A stretch of 64,000 nucleotides of DNA from Fervidicola ferrireducens (GCF_001562425.1 NZ_LOED01000001.1:152034-216033); one strand, 5' to 3'; positions 50,737 to 58,985 are shown, counted from the stretch's first letter. A program made the numbers and translations. The notes: generated by a model not told the origin, from the letters alone.

Positions 50737-51747
50737 TTACAAAATGAAAATTTTATCCTCCGGGATATGCTTTTTTAATAAAGACCAGAGTTTTTCTATT
50801 ATTTTTCCTTTAACTTCTTCATCATAAGTATATACTCCTCCCGTTTCTATATAAGGGTAATGGATTATCTCCGAAGGCGGGAAGTTTTTCCTCATCCTCT
50901 TCAGGTAATCGCGGGGTATCCTGAAGACGCCGATGCTCGCGTCGTTTACCTTATCTGCCGGAATCACCGAAAACGTCCGGCTTATCAAATTTTCGTAAGC
51001 TGTTTCCCAGTTTTCAAAATACAAAACCGGGTCGAAGCACAGTCTCACTTTCCAGCCATCGCCGATGGCTCTTATTATATTTTTCAACCTGAGCTCAAGG
51101 GGCGGCGTATTTTTTTCGTATTTTTTAATCACTTCGGTCGGCGAAAGGGTCCAGGCCAAAATCACATTGCTGGCAGGCACAAGATAGCTTATAGCCGAAT
51201 AATTCGCGCTCTTTGTGCGTATTTCAAGCTTTAAATCCTCTTTTCCCCTCGCAAACTCAATCCACATCGCGGAAAGAGCTATAATCCCCTCGATGGCTAG
51301 AAGGTCCGTATCGTATGAAATGCAAAGGTAAAGCGGCTTTTGTTTTAGAATGTCTTCGACTTCCTTGAAGTAATCCTCTACGTTCACGAAAATCACGAGG
51401 TTCGCCGACGGATGCATACCTTTAAGATAACAGTAATCGCACGAATAAATGCAATTCAAAGCCGGCGAAGTGTAATAAAAATTTTCATTTCCAAAATCGT
51501 GACAGATATCCGGGCCCCGGTAAAGCAACTCTCCCTTTTTGGCTGCGAGTATTAGCTTCCTGCTCGACTCCTGGACGAAAAAGTTCTGCCTAGGCCTGCA
51601 AAATACGTCCTTGTAATGTTTTATCCGGACTTTGAGAGCTTTCGGAAATTTTTTTAAAATTTCTTTCGTTAGAGGGTTTTCCTCAATCCCTTCTTCCACG
51701 TATATGTGAGAAAAGCTCTTAACAAAGCAACTTTTTAATCCTTTCAA
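50737..51747 (-). CDS. Radical SAM protein of the spore photoproduct lyase family
   Basis: A 336-residue protein with the radical SAM cluster 'NCIYSCDYCYLKG' (C-x3-C-x2-C), as in SplB. Flanking segments match the family ('YYTSPALNC', 'VIFVNVEDYFKEVEDIL'). At the place where Bacillus SplB has the hydrogen-donor Cys141 ('SCTSDIVGI'), this protein reads 'ISYDTDLLAIEGI', with Tyr in place of Cys. It may use another donor or do a different repair. It overlaps a nucleosidase-like gene upstream, an association known for SPL-like proteins. TTG start. Confidence 0.8.
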   Translation of the reverse strand: MKGLKSCFVKSFSHIYVEEGIEENPLTKEILKKFPKALKVRIKHYKDVFCRPRQNFFVQESSRKLILAAKKGELLYRGPDICHDFGNENFYYTSPALNCIYSCDYCYLKGMHPSANLVIFVNVEDYFKEVEDILKQKPLYLCISYDTDLLAIEGIIALSAMWIEFARGKEDLKLEIRTKSANYSAISYLVPASNVILAWTLSPTEVIKKYEKNTPPLELRLKNIIRAIGDGWKVRLCFDPVLYFENWETAYENLISRTFSVIPADKVNDASIGVFRIPRDYLKRMRKNFPPSEIIHYPYIETGGVYTYDEEVKGKIIEKLWSLLKKHIPEDKIFIL

Positions 51748-52552
51748 AGTAAATCTTCCCTTCGCTTTTTGAGTTTACCCTTACGTTTAAAAAATCATAG
51801 AGCTCCCCCGGCAATCTTTCGTGCTTCGACAGGTAAAACAGTATTAAATTTTTCAGCTGGTGGGTCATTGTAAAGGTTAGTTTAAGGTTCCCTGCGAGTT
51901 TATCAATTATTTCCTTCTCCTTTCCGGATAACCCCACCGAAAAAAGGCAATCAATGGATTCCAGAGATGACATAAAACCTTCAATCAAAGGCAGATTTTT
52001 TCTTATGAGGTCCGATACAAAAGATGGCTCTACCCTGACTCCCTCCAAATAGTCGTGAATCACCTTTATGCAGTGGACTTTGTGAGGGGGCAGGAAAAAT
52101 GACGCTGCTTCGAAGAAGCCGGCTCCCTCCATGTCGACCGCATCGCCCTCTATACGGTCTTCCGGGAAATTTCCTTTAATAACCGGGAAATCAAAAGTTT
52201 CCAGCACTCCTTCCTTCATGTCGTGCCTGGCTATCATATCGGGGTAAAAAGCCCTCTTCGTATCGTGGTAAATTATCTTGTGACAAAGGATGGCGTCACC
52301 CTTTTTTAGATTAATATTTTTCGCCCCGGCAATGCCGATGTTCAAAACCGCATCCCTATCGGTGGCTTCAAACTCCGCAAGCAAAAAAGAAGTGGCGCAA
52401 GAGGAGGCAACTACGCCCGGGCCGCTTTCCACCAAAGCCACCTCTTCTCCGGCAAAAACCTGGAAGCGGCTATTTTTTACGACCTTCTTCAAGCCGAAAT
52501 ATTCGATAATGGGCTTTGCTTCGGCGTGATATGCCGTCACTATGTAAAACAC
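51719..52552 (-). CDS. Nucleoside phosphorylase/nucleosidase-fold protein
   Basis: A 277-residue protein. The first 200 residues have the PNP/UDP phosphorylase fold ('FYIVTAYHAEAKPIIEYFGL', 'AVLNIGIAGAKNINLKKGDA', 'GDAVDMEGAGFFEAASFF'), with the Met-Glu pair that contacts ribose. A helical C-terminal extension ('TMTHQLKNLILFYLSKHERL') is unlike ordinary MTA/SAH nucleosidases. It overlaps the SPL-like gene by 29 bases, so the two probably work together. Removal of 5'-deoxyadenosine made by the radical SAM enzyme is a reasonable guess. Confidence 0.75.
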   Translation of the reverse strand: MFYIVTAYHAEAKPIIEYFGLKKVVKNSRFQVFAGEEVALVESGPGVVASSCATSFLLAEFEATDRDAVLNIGIAGAKNINLKKGDAILCHKIIYHDTKRAFYPDMIARHDMKEGVLETFDFPVIKGNFPEDRIEGDAVDMEGAGFFEAASFFLPPHKVHCIKVIHDYLEGVRVEPSFVSDLIRKNLPLIEGFMSSLESIDCLFSVGLSGKEKEIIDKLAGNLKLTFTMTHQLKNLILFYLSKHERLPGELYDFLNVRVNSKSEGKIYFERIKKLLC

Positions 52553-52579
52553 GGCCTTTCACCTTTTCCACTTTTGTTA

Positions 52580-52588
52580 TGGTATAAT
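52580..52588 (+). promoter_or_regulatory. Extended -10 promoter of the HD-GYP gene
   Basis: TGGTATAAT, an extended -10, about 65 bases upstream of the ATG at 52654; the -35 region is poor. Confidence 0.45.
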
Positions 52589-52653
52589 CAATATATAGTT
52601 TACCATATTGCGGTTCCCTCGAAAACTTAATAAGCCTATGAAAGGAGCATTGG

Positions 52654-53925
52654 ATGATTAAACAACCAAAAATACACCTTTTTGACTTCATAATCTCCTT
52701 ATCGGAGGCCGTCGACCTCATAAGCCCTCTTGTCGCCAATCACCACTTCAAAGTGGCTTACATCGCCTACATGATAGGCGCCGAATTGCGACTTCCGCCC
52801 GAGAATCTAAACGATCTGGTCCTCGCAGGAGCTTTGCACGACATTGGGGCCATTTCGCTCAAGGAAAGGCTTGATGCCCTGCAGTTCGAACTGGAAAATC
52901 CCTATCAGCACGCCGAAATGGGTTATCTGCTTTTGCGAAACTACGGCCCTTTTCTCCAAATTGCGGACATTGTGCGCTTCCACCATGTACCGTGGAACAG
53001 AGGGGAAGGTTTAGAATTCAAGGGAAAAAAAGTGCCGCAAGGCAGTCACATCCTGCACATTGCGGACCGGGTGGCGGTTTTGACGGGCAATAACCAGCAA
53101 GAAATCTTGAGTAAATCGAAAGACATTATAAAAAAAGTGGAAAGCCAGTCGGATAAATTGTTCGCGCCCGAACTAGTCGAAGCTTTTAAAAGCCTCGCTT
53201 TGAAGGAGAGCTTCTGGCTGGAAGCCGCTTCGCCTTCGATAAGTTCGGTCTTAACGAGCAGGATCACGCTTCCCGTCGTAGAACTGGACATCGAAAGGTT
53301 GACCGAAATCGCAAAGCTCTTTTCTCAAATTATCGACTTCAGGAGCCGCTTTACGGCCACCCATTCCAGCGGCGTTGCGGCGAGCGCGGAATACCTGGCA
53401 AAACTTTGCGGTTTTTCCGGAAGAGAATGCCTGATGATGAGGATAGCCGGGTATCTGCACGACCTGGGAAAGCTAGCCGTCCCGGTGGAGATTCTTGAAA
53501 AAAACGGGCAACTGACGAAAGAGGAATTCGAAATTGTAAGGGCTCACCCTTTTTTTACATACCGCATTTTGGAACCGCTGAAAGACCTGGAGGAAATCGC
53601 CGCCTGGGCTTCCTTTCATCATGAACGGCTGGACGGCAGCGGCTATCCTTTCCACCACAGGGCTTACGACCTGCCCCTTGGCTCCCGCATAATGTCCGTG
53701 GCCGACGTCTTTTGCGCCATCACCGAAGACAGGCCATACAGAAAGGGTATGCCGAAGGAGCAGGCCGTAAAAGTACTCGATGACATGGTCAAAAATTCGG
53801 CTTTAGACGCCTACGTCGTGGAAGTTTTAAAATCCAACTTCGACGAAGTAAACGAGTTTCGAAAAATTGCCCAGTCCTCCGCAGCAGAAGAATACCGCAT
53901 ATTTTACGAAGGCGCCGGTTTTTAA
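52654..53925 (+). CDS. HD-GYP domain protein with second HD domain
   Basis: A 423-residue soluble protein. An N-terminal HD domain ('HFKVAYIAYMIGAELRLP', 'VLAGALHDIGAISLKERL', 'IVRFHHVPWNRGEGL') is followed by a full HD-GYP domain ('GYLHDLGKLAVPVEILEKNG', 'SFHHERLDGSGYPFHHRAYD', 'RIMSVADVFCAITEDRPYRK'). HD-GYP enzymes hydrolyse cyclic di-GMP or related dinucleotides, so a signalling role is likely. No receiver or membrane domain is present. AAAGGAG precedes the ATG. Confidence 0.9.
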   Translation: MIKQPKIHLFDFIISLSEAVDLISPLVANHHFKVAYIAYMIGAELRLPPENLNDLVLAGALHDIGAISLKERLDALQFELENPYQHAEMGYLLLRNYGPFLQIADIVRFHHVPWNRGEGLEFKGKKVPQGSHILHIADRVAVLTGNNQQEILSKSKDIIKKVESQSDKLFAPELVEAFKSLALKESFWLEAASPSISSVLTSRITLPVVELDIERLTEIAKLFSQIIDFRSRFTATHSSGVAASAEYLAKLCGFSGRECLMMRIAGYLHDLGKLAVPVEILEKNGQLTKEEFEIVRAHPFFTYRILEPLKDLEEIAAWASFHHERLDGSGYPFHHRAYDLPLGSRIMSVADVFCAITEDRPYRKGMPKEQAVKVLDDMVKNSALDAYVVEVLKSNFDEVNEFRKIAQSSAAEEYRIFYEGAGF

Positions 53926-54570
53926 CTATTTTTCCTCTTTCGAAACGCCCGCTTCTTCGAAAGTGGCCATTTCCCTTATTATCTTCACGGCCGCTTCGAC
54001 AAGATTCTTGGCAAGTACAGCACCGGTGCCTTCCCCCAGCCTCATCCTCATGAAGATCATGGGTTCGAGCCCCAGGAAGTCCAGCATTACTTTATGCCCG
54101 GGTTCCTGCGACACGTGGGATGCTATCATGAACTGAACGGAGCGGGGCTCTATTTTGGAGGCGACGAGGGCTCCCGCGGTAGAGATGAATCCGTCGATGA
54201 TAACAGGAACCCTCCGGGAAGCCGCCCCGAGGATTACTCCGGCAATGCCGGCGATTTCCAGCCCCCCGACTTTCGCCAGGACCCCTACTGGGTCCCCGGG
54301 GTCAGGCCTGTTTACTTCCAGGGCTTTTTTTATGACGTTCAATTTTTTTTGCAAGCGCAGGTCATCTATCCCCGTTCCCCGCCCAACTATTTTTTCTAAA
54401 GGCTTGCCGGAAAAAACAGCCAAAATGGCGCTGCTTGCCGTGGTGTTGCCTATCCCCATATCCCCCGTCGCAATGAGGTCGGTTCCGGTATCTATCCTCT
54501 CCCATGCGGTTGTTATGCCCACTTCGATGGCTTCAACCGCTTCCTTCTCGATTTTAATTTGATAAAACAA
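53926..54570 (-). pseudogene. cobT: 5'-truncated cobT (nicotinate-nucleotide-DMB phosphoribosyltransferase)
   Basis: Only the C-terminal 214 residues of CobT remain: 'TGTDLIATGDMGIGNTTASS', 'IVGRGTGIDDLRLQKKLNVI', 'VPVIIDGFISTAGALVASKI' and 'FLGLEPMIFMRMRLGEGTGA', with the catalytic Glu in 'GEGTGA'. Intact CobT is about 350 residues. The missing 130-140 include the dimethylbenzimidazole-binding part. The frame opens with a TTG inside the T-tract of a terminator, with no ribosome site. It is best read as a remnant joined to a cobalamin riboswitch by deletion. Confidence 0.8.
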
Positions 54571-54608
54571 AAAGTCCCTAACTGTAATAAATTACAGCAG
54601 GGACTTTG
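54565..54608 (-). terminator. Terminator following the cobalamin riboswitch
   Basis: Minus strand AAAGTCCCT with inner CTGTAA pairs with TTACAG and AGGGACTTT, followed by TTG and TTTT. It is the probable expression platform of the riboswitch, and the cobT remnant begins within its tail. Confidence 0.85.
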
Positions 54609-54624
54609 CCATCATCCCGTAGCA

Positions 54625-54795
54625 AACCTTTCGGGCAGGTCTTCTGGCTCCGGTTCATCTCCCCTTACGCCTTCCCGGTTTCCCAGTGGCATTTTGCAAG
54701 GGGAATCCCCGTCACAGCGGCGGGTCCGCTCAGGATTTTCACCTGATTCCCTATTCTCCCCATCACGGGGCACCCGAAAGGTTATATTATTATAC
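54625..54795 (-). promoter_or_regulatory. Cobalamin riboswitch
   Basis: Minus strand contains the conserved core: GGTGAAAATCCTGAGCGGAC, CCGCCGCTGTGACGGGG, the B12 box AATGCCACTGGGAAACCGGG, and AGCCAGAAGACCTGCC. It would switch off downstream genes when adenosylcobalamin is plentiful. The only gene now behind it is the truncated cobT. Confidence 0.95.
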
Positions 54796-54916
54796 CGATT
54801 TTTGTTATTATATATTCTCCAATCTTCCCAAAATTCCTTCACATTATATGAGATTTTTTTAAAATCACTGGGCAAAAGAAGGATTGCACCTAACAAGTGT
54901 CGAATATTTGATGTGG

Positions 54917-54957
54917 GACCTCACGCTCCTTTTTTGCTCTGTGGCGAGGTCTTTTTT
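54917..54957 (+). terminator. Orphan terminator-like hairpin
   Basis: GACCT-CAC pairs with GTG-(GCG)-AGGTC around a T-rich loop and is followed by TTTTTT. No intact plus-strand gene precedes it. It may be left from a lost gene. Confidence 0.4.
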
Positions 54958-55035
54958 ATACTCTATCAACGATTATAAGCTCCACATTTTTTTCGTCGAA
55001 AAGCCTTTCGGTATGCAGAAAACTTCTGGAAGACC

Positions 55036-55226
55036 CCATTAATAAAAAAATTTGAAAGCCTCTTGAAAACTGTGATGTCCGACGACCCTGTAGTTTCAGC
55101 CGAAACTTACTGCGAACTTTTATACGGGAAATTTTTCCACTGACCTGGAAGCCTATCTTGAAATAGTTGAGGGGATAGCCAGGAAAAGAGGAATAGATTT
55201 AGAGAGAGAAACTCTGAGGAAAATGG
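55036..55226 (+). pseudogene. Gene remnant, possibly of a DUF815-type ATPase
   Basis: Two short frames carry protein-like sequence. The first is 'FESLLKTVMSDDPVVSAETY' followed by 'CELLYGKFF', ending at a stop. One base out of frame comes 'DLEAYLEIVEGIARKRGIDL' followed by 'ERETLRKMAV', broken off at the TnpB element end at 55227. The second piece resembles the C-terminal region of DUF815 AAA ATPases ('YLEIVEGIARKRGI'), though the match is short. It is a decayed, element-interrupted gene. Confidence 0.35.
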
Positions 55227-55261
55227 CTGTGACATCCTCCCCCTAATGAATTAAGGGGCAT
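55227..55261. repeat. Right-end hairpin of TnpB element 1
   Basis: A 35-base stretch from GTGACATCC to GGGGCATCC with an internal CCTAATGAATTAAGG palindrome. It matches, inverted, 30 of 35 bases of the sequence at 57140-57174. The two probably mark the right ends of two related TnpB elements and the 3' ends of their guide RNAs. Confidence 0.7.
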
Positions 55262-55368
55262 CCCAGCGTGGGACGGCGGCTTTAAGCCGCAGGTTAGCCA
55301 GCACTCCCCGGACTATCCGGTTCATCACCTTGGCTTTAAGGGGTGTCACACTCCCCTTTCTCCCGGGG

Positions 55369-56456
55369 TCATGCCCCGAGAGCATCGAGCGCTCTCGCGG
55401 CTATGTTTATTGCCCCCACCCTGTCCGCATCAGATTGGTAGCCACATTTTATGCATTTAAACCAGCCTTGGGCCTTACGATTATACCGGGAAGCATTCCC
55501 GCACTTCGGACAGGTCTTGGAGGTCTCCTTGGGGTCGACGTAGATTACGGGCACTCCGGCAAGGGCTGCCTTGTATTCGATAAACGAGGCCAGCTCCTTG
55601 AAGTTCCACCCGGACATCATCCGGTTGAACTTTTTTGATCCTTTAGTCCGCTCGCGGATACCCAGCAGGTTCTCAAGTGCGATGGCTTTGCCTTCTCTCT
55701 TCGCTATTTCTACTATGCGCTTTGAGATGCAGTGGTTGATATACCGCATCCACCTTGTTTCGCGGCCGGCTTCTTTCTTGACTCGGGAAAGCCTGCCCGC
55801 CTGCTGAAGTGCAGCTCTCCTTGCTGCCCACCGTTCCTTGCGCCATCTGACCTGGCGGCCGTCAAAAAAGATGTTGTTGGACAGCACGGCAAGCTTTACT
55901 ATGCCGAAGTCGACCCCGATTACGCCGCACGGCTCGTTTAAATGTGTCTCGTATACTAATGATATGGCAGCATACCACTCTCCGTCTTTACCAAGCCATA
56001 TCTCCATGGACCCTTGTCGGCAGGAACCTCCTGCCAGGTCCTGGAGCCTTTTGGCATGGTATTCAGAAGTGGCAATGGGCACTGCTATCTGGCTCCTACC
56101 GGAGGAGACAGGAAACTTGATGACCCATGTGCCTGACGGCAGCTGATGTATTGAATAGAATCAAATTTGGGCAGGCTGGATTTCTTGCCATTTTTTGTAC
56201 GGGAAAGGTATGAGCGATAAGCTGAGAGTGCTTTGAGCATGGCGCACTGGAGTGTAGCGCGGTTGAGGTCGAATAGTTCACAGGCCTTGTGGTAGGTCTC
56301 TCGGTTTAACTTTGCCCTGCTAGTGGTGTTCAAGGTCTCAGCCTGCTTTAGGAACCAGGCGCAGGCTTTTCGATATGTCTCGAGCATTCGGGCCATTTTC
56401 TCCAGTTTGCCTTTGTTTGGGGATAGGAGTTTTAGCTTTAGAGTTACTGTCTGCAT
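55369..56456 (-). pseudogene. tnpB: TnpB (IS200/IS605 OrfB) element 1, frameshifted
   Basis: Two frames together make one TnpB of about 360 residues. The N-terminal part (from ATG 56456, GGAGG upstream) reads 'MQTVTLKLKLLSPNKGKLEK'. The C-terminal part keeps all RuvC acids: Asp in 'GVIGVDFGIVKLAV', Glu in 'AIALENLLGIRE' and Asp in 'SDADRVGAINIA', plus the zinc finger 'CPKCG...CIKCG'. The C-terminal frame is open up to about 56160 ('LPSGTWVIKFPVSSGRSQIA'), so one base was lost between about 56110 and 56160. No tnpA is present. Confidence 0.85.
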
Positions 56457-56522
56457 TTAGCATCTCCTCCGGTTCGCTTAAATTTTAGCACAACCGGAGA
56501 AAAATAGCAAGTCGCCATTCAT

Positions 56523-56542
56523 CCCCCGATTAAAATCGGGGG
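56523..56542. repeat. Perfect palindrome at the junction of the two TnpB elements
   Basis: CCCCCGATT-AA-AATCGGGGG, a nine-pair stem with a two-base loop. It lies about 65 bases upstream of the element 1 tnpB start, where an IS605-type left-end hairpin is expected. Confidence 0.6.
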
Positions 56543-56566
56543 CATTCTGGCGGGATTTTTGTAAGG

Positions 56567-57160
56567 TGATATTGGCAGAAGGTACGAGCTAACCTCAAAC
56601 AGAATTCCCGCCGGTGGAAACAAATAGCGCGCCGGGAAAAGAAACAGGTAGAACACTTGTTGCACATGGCTACATCTCACTTTATTGCGGAATGTGTGCA
56701 ACGGGGTGTGAAGGAAATAGCCATTGGGGACCTTAATGGAATCCGTGAAAGCATTGACTATGGAGACCAGTTGAACCAGCGGCTGCACGCCTGACCGTAC
56801 CGGAAGTTGATTGATATGCTTAAATACAAAGGGGTGCTGGCGGGAATTCTGGTGCGAGATGACATAAATGAAGGAAGCACGTCTATTACTTGCCACGCCT
56901 GCGGGAAGGTCATGGCTTCCAACCGGAGACACCGGGGTTTGTATGTATGTTCCTGTGGCTGGAAAGCCCAAGCAGACGTAAACGGTGCCCTGAACATCTA
57001 CGATAGGGCGTATAAGGTATCTCCCGTGAAGGGGAGTAGTGGCCGTGTGGCGCGGCCCGCGGTCGTGTCATACCAGTTGGGATGGCACGGCGTCGCAGAA
57101 CCGAAGCGCGGGGATAAAACCCTGCGTGCATCCGTATTAGGATGCCCCTCAATTCATTGA
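56567..57160 (+). pseudogene. tnpB: TnpB element 2, 5'-truncated with nonsense mutation
   Basis: Plus-strand remnant of a second, different TnpB. The frame reads 'KQVEHLLHMATSHFIAECVQ', 'VKEIAIGDLNGIRESIDYGD' and 'QLNQRLHA'. A TGA at 56792-56794 follows, where relatives have Trp. It then continues 'PYRKLIDMLKYKGVLAGILV', zinc finger 'CHACGKVMASNRRHRGLYVC' and RuvC Asp in 'AQADVNGALNIYDRA'. The N-terminal half with the first RuvC Asp is absent, cut off next to element 1. Only a 117-residue frame after the stop stays open. Confidence 0.8.
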
Positions 57161-57174
57161 AGGGAGGACGTCAC
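57140..57174. repeat. Right-end hairpin of TnpB element 2
   Basis: Inverted partner of 55227-55261 (30 of 35 bases). The changed stem bases include a pair that keeps pairing (T-A in one copy, C-G in the other), which supports a conserved hairpin. Confidence 0.7.
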
Positions 57175-57182
57175 GAATTAAA

Positions 57183-58172
57183 TTAGCTTATACCCAATAT
57201 ATCCCGATATATCATTAAACTTTTCCTAATATCTTTAAAATCTCGAATATCAAGGGTTTCCTTTAAATTTTCAAAGTACTTACGTATACTTTCTTGTGGA
57301 ATAACCTCGCTTGAAGGCTCATTTTCTTCATATCCTCTCCTTGCTTCTCGCCACGGTTTATCTTTATGTGTCATATCTCTTAGAACCCAAGCATCAAACA
57401 TTCCATATATATTGTATATCTCGTTAAGCAATTGAATTTGTTCAATATCGAACACTTTCGAAGGATCAAAATCTTCTTTTGCAAGATAGTCATAATTTTG
57501 GTACTTATACCAGATCTCTGGAGAAACTGGCCCATGTACCCACGCTTCAAGTGGGGTAACAAATAACGGCTTGCCAAAAAACGCCAAATGCCACCCTTGA
57601 GCATAATATATCAATTTTTGAAGCTTTAATGGTGTGAGGATACTACCTTCTTTTACATCTGCTTTACTTAAAAAATATTTAGCAACATCAAATACACTTA
57701 CTGTTTTTTTTGAACAAATTTTTTCGAGGGCAGCTTCAATTTTCTTTCTAACTTGATTACCAAGACAATCCTTATTTGACTCATACAGTTTTTTCATGTA
57801 TACAGGATTTTGAAGCTTTTTTAACTCATCACTATAAAGTTTTAAAGGCGTAATTCCTTTTAAATACCTTTCTATAGTAGCTTCGCCCCATCCTAACAGT
57901 TTTGCTAATGTTTTGGCACTAATATCATAAGTAGTTAATATATTTTCAATTTCTTCGGTCGTAATTATTCCCGCTTTCTTTCTATATTCAGCATTAGCTT
58001 TTTTAATATTCTCGTCATCCAATTCAGGTATATATATTTCATTTCCGCATTTATTACAATAAGCTATTTGTCCAATAAAATTAATTTCAATCCCTCTTAT
58101 ATTATCGCTAATTTCTTCTTCTCTAACAGTATATTCAACATCCTCATCGCAATAATAGCAATACCTTTTCAT
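57183..58172 (-). CDS. Antitoxin: YgiT/MqsA-like zinc finger, HTH and Panacea domain
   Basis: A 329-residue antitoxin of compound type. Residues 1-60 form a zinc finger with C-x2-C pairs ('MKRYCYYCDEDVEYTV', 'QIAYCNKCGNEIYI'). Residues 75-130 are an MqsA-like HTH ('TTEEIENILTTYDISAKTLA', 'KLLGWGEATIERYLKG'). The C-terminal half is a Panacea/SocA-like domain ('LTPLKLQKLIYYAQGWHLAF', 'PLEAWVHGPVSPEIWYKYQN'). Panacea domains neutralise diverse toxins. The start at 58172 follows GGGAGGTG. It lies 23 bases after the toxin gene, and the HTH probably represses the shared promoter at the palindromic operators. Confidence 0.85.
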   Translation of the reverse strand: MKRYCYYCDEDVEYTVREEEISDNIRGIEINFIGQIAYCNKCGNEIYIPELDDENIKKANAEYRKKAGIITTEEIENILTTYDISAKTLAKLLGWGEATIERYLKGITPLKLYSDELKKLQNPVYMKKLYESNKDCLGNQVRKKIEAALEKICSKKTVSVFDVAKYFLSKADVKEGSILTPLKLQKLIYYAQGWHLAFFGKPLFVTPLEAWVHGPVSPEIWYKYQNYDYLAKEDFDPSKVFDIEQIQLLNEIYNIYGMFDAWVLRDMTHKDKPWREARRGYEENEPSSEVIPQESIRKYFENLKETLDIRDFKDIRKSLMIYRDILGIS

Positions 58173-58195
58173 CGGCACCTCCCACCTTTCCCTAT

Positions 58196-58576
58196 TCACA
58201 AATAAGGATAGTCGAGATCATACTCCGCTTCGTGGAATGAGAGACATACAACTGTTCTTCTCCCATCCCTTATTTTTAATTTTATATACACCTCTATATC
58301 CTCAAATATTTGACCAAAAATCCAGACAGTTTCCCCATTATAGCGAGGATTGTCGTCGTAATCTGTATAGGAGTAATTTGTAATATCTAATTTTAGCAAC
58401 TCTTCGTAAATAATTCTGCTGGTAATATTGTATTGCCGCATAAACTTGGAAGTTTTATCCCCTGGCCTATTTTCTTTAACAATAACAAGCGTCGTCTTTT
58501 CGTCACCACTTTTCAAAATGGAATGTAATCTTCTTAAAAAGTCTTTTACCTCATCTTCATCACATATCCACGCCAT
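58196..58576 (-). CDS. MqsR/RelE-like toxin partner of the Panacea antitoxin
   Basis: A 126-residue small basic-acidic protein: 'DEVKDFLRRLHSILKSGDEK', 'RQYNITSRIIYEELLKLDIT', 'NGETVWIFGQIFEDIEVYIK' and 'VVCLSFHEAEYDLDYPYL'. The last two segments resemble MqsR-type endoribonuclease toxins ('IYLKL...VVSFH'). The first gene of a two-gene unit with the antitoxin, the order seen for mqsRA. I use the ATG at 58576, six bases after GGAGG; a GTG one codon earlier is possible. Confidence 0.75.
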   Translation of the reverse strand: MAWICDEDEVKDFLRRLHSILKSGDEKTTLVIVKENRPGDKTSKFMRQYNITSRIIYEELLKLDITNYSYTDYDDNPRYNGETVWIFGQIFEDIEVYIKLKIRDGRRTVVCLSFHEAEYDLDYPYL

Positions 58577-58589
58577 CACACGCCTCCAT

Positions 58590-58607
58590 AAGTATCATAT
58601 GATACTT
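58590..58607. promoter_or_regulatory. Operator palindrome O1 of the toxin-antitoxin operon
   Basis: A perfect 18-base palindrome, AAGTATCAT and its complement ATGATACTT. It lies between the -10 hexamer and the toxin ribosome site, where bound antitoxin would block transcription. Confidence 0.75.
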
Positions 58608-58615
58608 TCAATTAA

Positions 58616-58644
58616 AATATACACGAAATATAACAAAATGTAAA
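58616..58644 (-). promoter_or_regulatory. Promoter of the toxin-antitoxin operon
   Basis: Minus strand TTTACA, 17-base spacer, TATATT. It is flanked on both sides by GTATCA-type palindromes. Confidence 0.75.
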
Positions 58645-58655
58645 GAAAAAATTTG

Positions 58656-58669
58656 GTATCAATTGATAC
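58656..58669. promoter_or_regulatory. Operator palindrome O2 upstream of the -35
   Basis: GTATCAATTGATAC, a perfect 14-base palindrome sharing the GTATCA/TGATAC arms with O1. Its centre is 64 bases from that of O1, close to six helical turns. Confidence 0.7.
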
Positions 58670-58840
58670 TTACAACGGTGAACAACTTCATTCTTTACGA
58701 AAGAACTGACGTATCAGCGGTAATCCTCTAACGTCCGGCGAGAAATGCCATCTGCCTGCCTCGAAAGGAGAAATTCGCTCAAGATGAAATGGACGTCCAA
58801 TTGGGGAATTTTTAGCCTTGCCAATTTTGCCATAGAAAAC

Positions 58841-58896
58841 AAAAACACCTCCTCAATCAGGGACACCGGATTTTTTTTGGCCCATTTTTGAGGAGG
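58841..58896 (-). terminator. Terminator downstream of the tRNA-Leu fragment
   Basis: Minus strand CCTCCTCAA pairs with TTGAGGAGG across a 31-base loop and is followed by TGTTTTTG. It lies 30 bases past the tRNA 3' end and is probably the original tRNA terminator on the chromosomal side. Confidence 0.65.
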
Positions 58897-58926
58897 CTAA
58901 TCCGTAAAACCCTTGATTTCATTTCC

Positions 58927-58985
58927 TGGTGCCGAAGGCGGGAGTCGAACCCGCACGGCCTCATCGGCCACCGGATTTTGAGTCC
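58927..58985 (-). tRNA. 3' fragment of tRNA-Leu(CAA), likely attachment site
   Basis: The minus strand reads GGACTCAAAATCCGG, a long variable arm GGCCGATGAGGCC, the T arm GCGGGTTCGACTCCCGC and the acceptor CTTCGGCACCA. This is the anticodon loop to CCA of a class II tRNA with anticodon CAA (Leu). The 5' half is missing. Integrating elements that use tRNA genes leave exactly such a 3' copy at one end, with chromosome on its 3' side (here lower coordinates) and element DNA on its 5' side. Confidence 0.88.

Noticed and set aside
58927..58985. Functional tRNA-Leu gene
   Set aside because: The 5' half (acceptor strand, D arm, half of the anticodon stem) is absent; only an att-type fragment remains.
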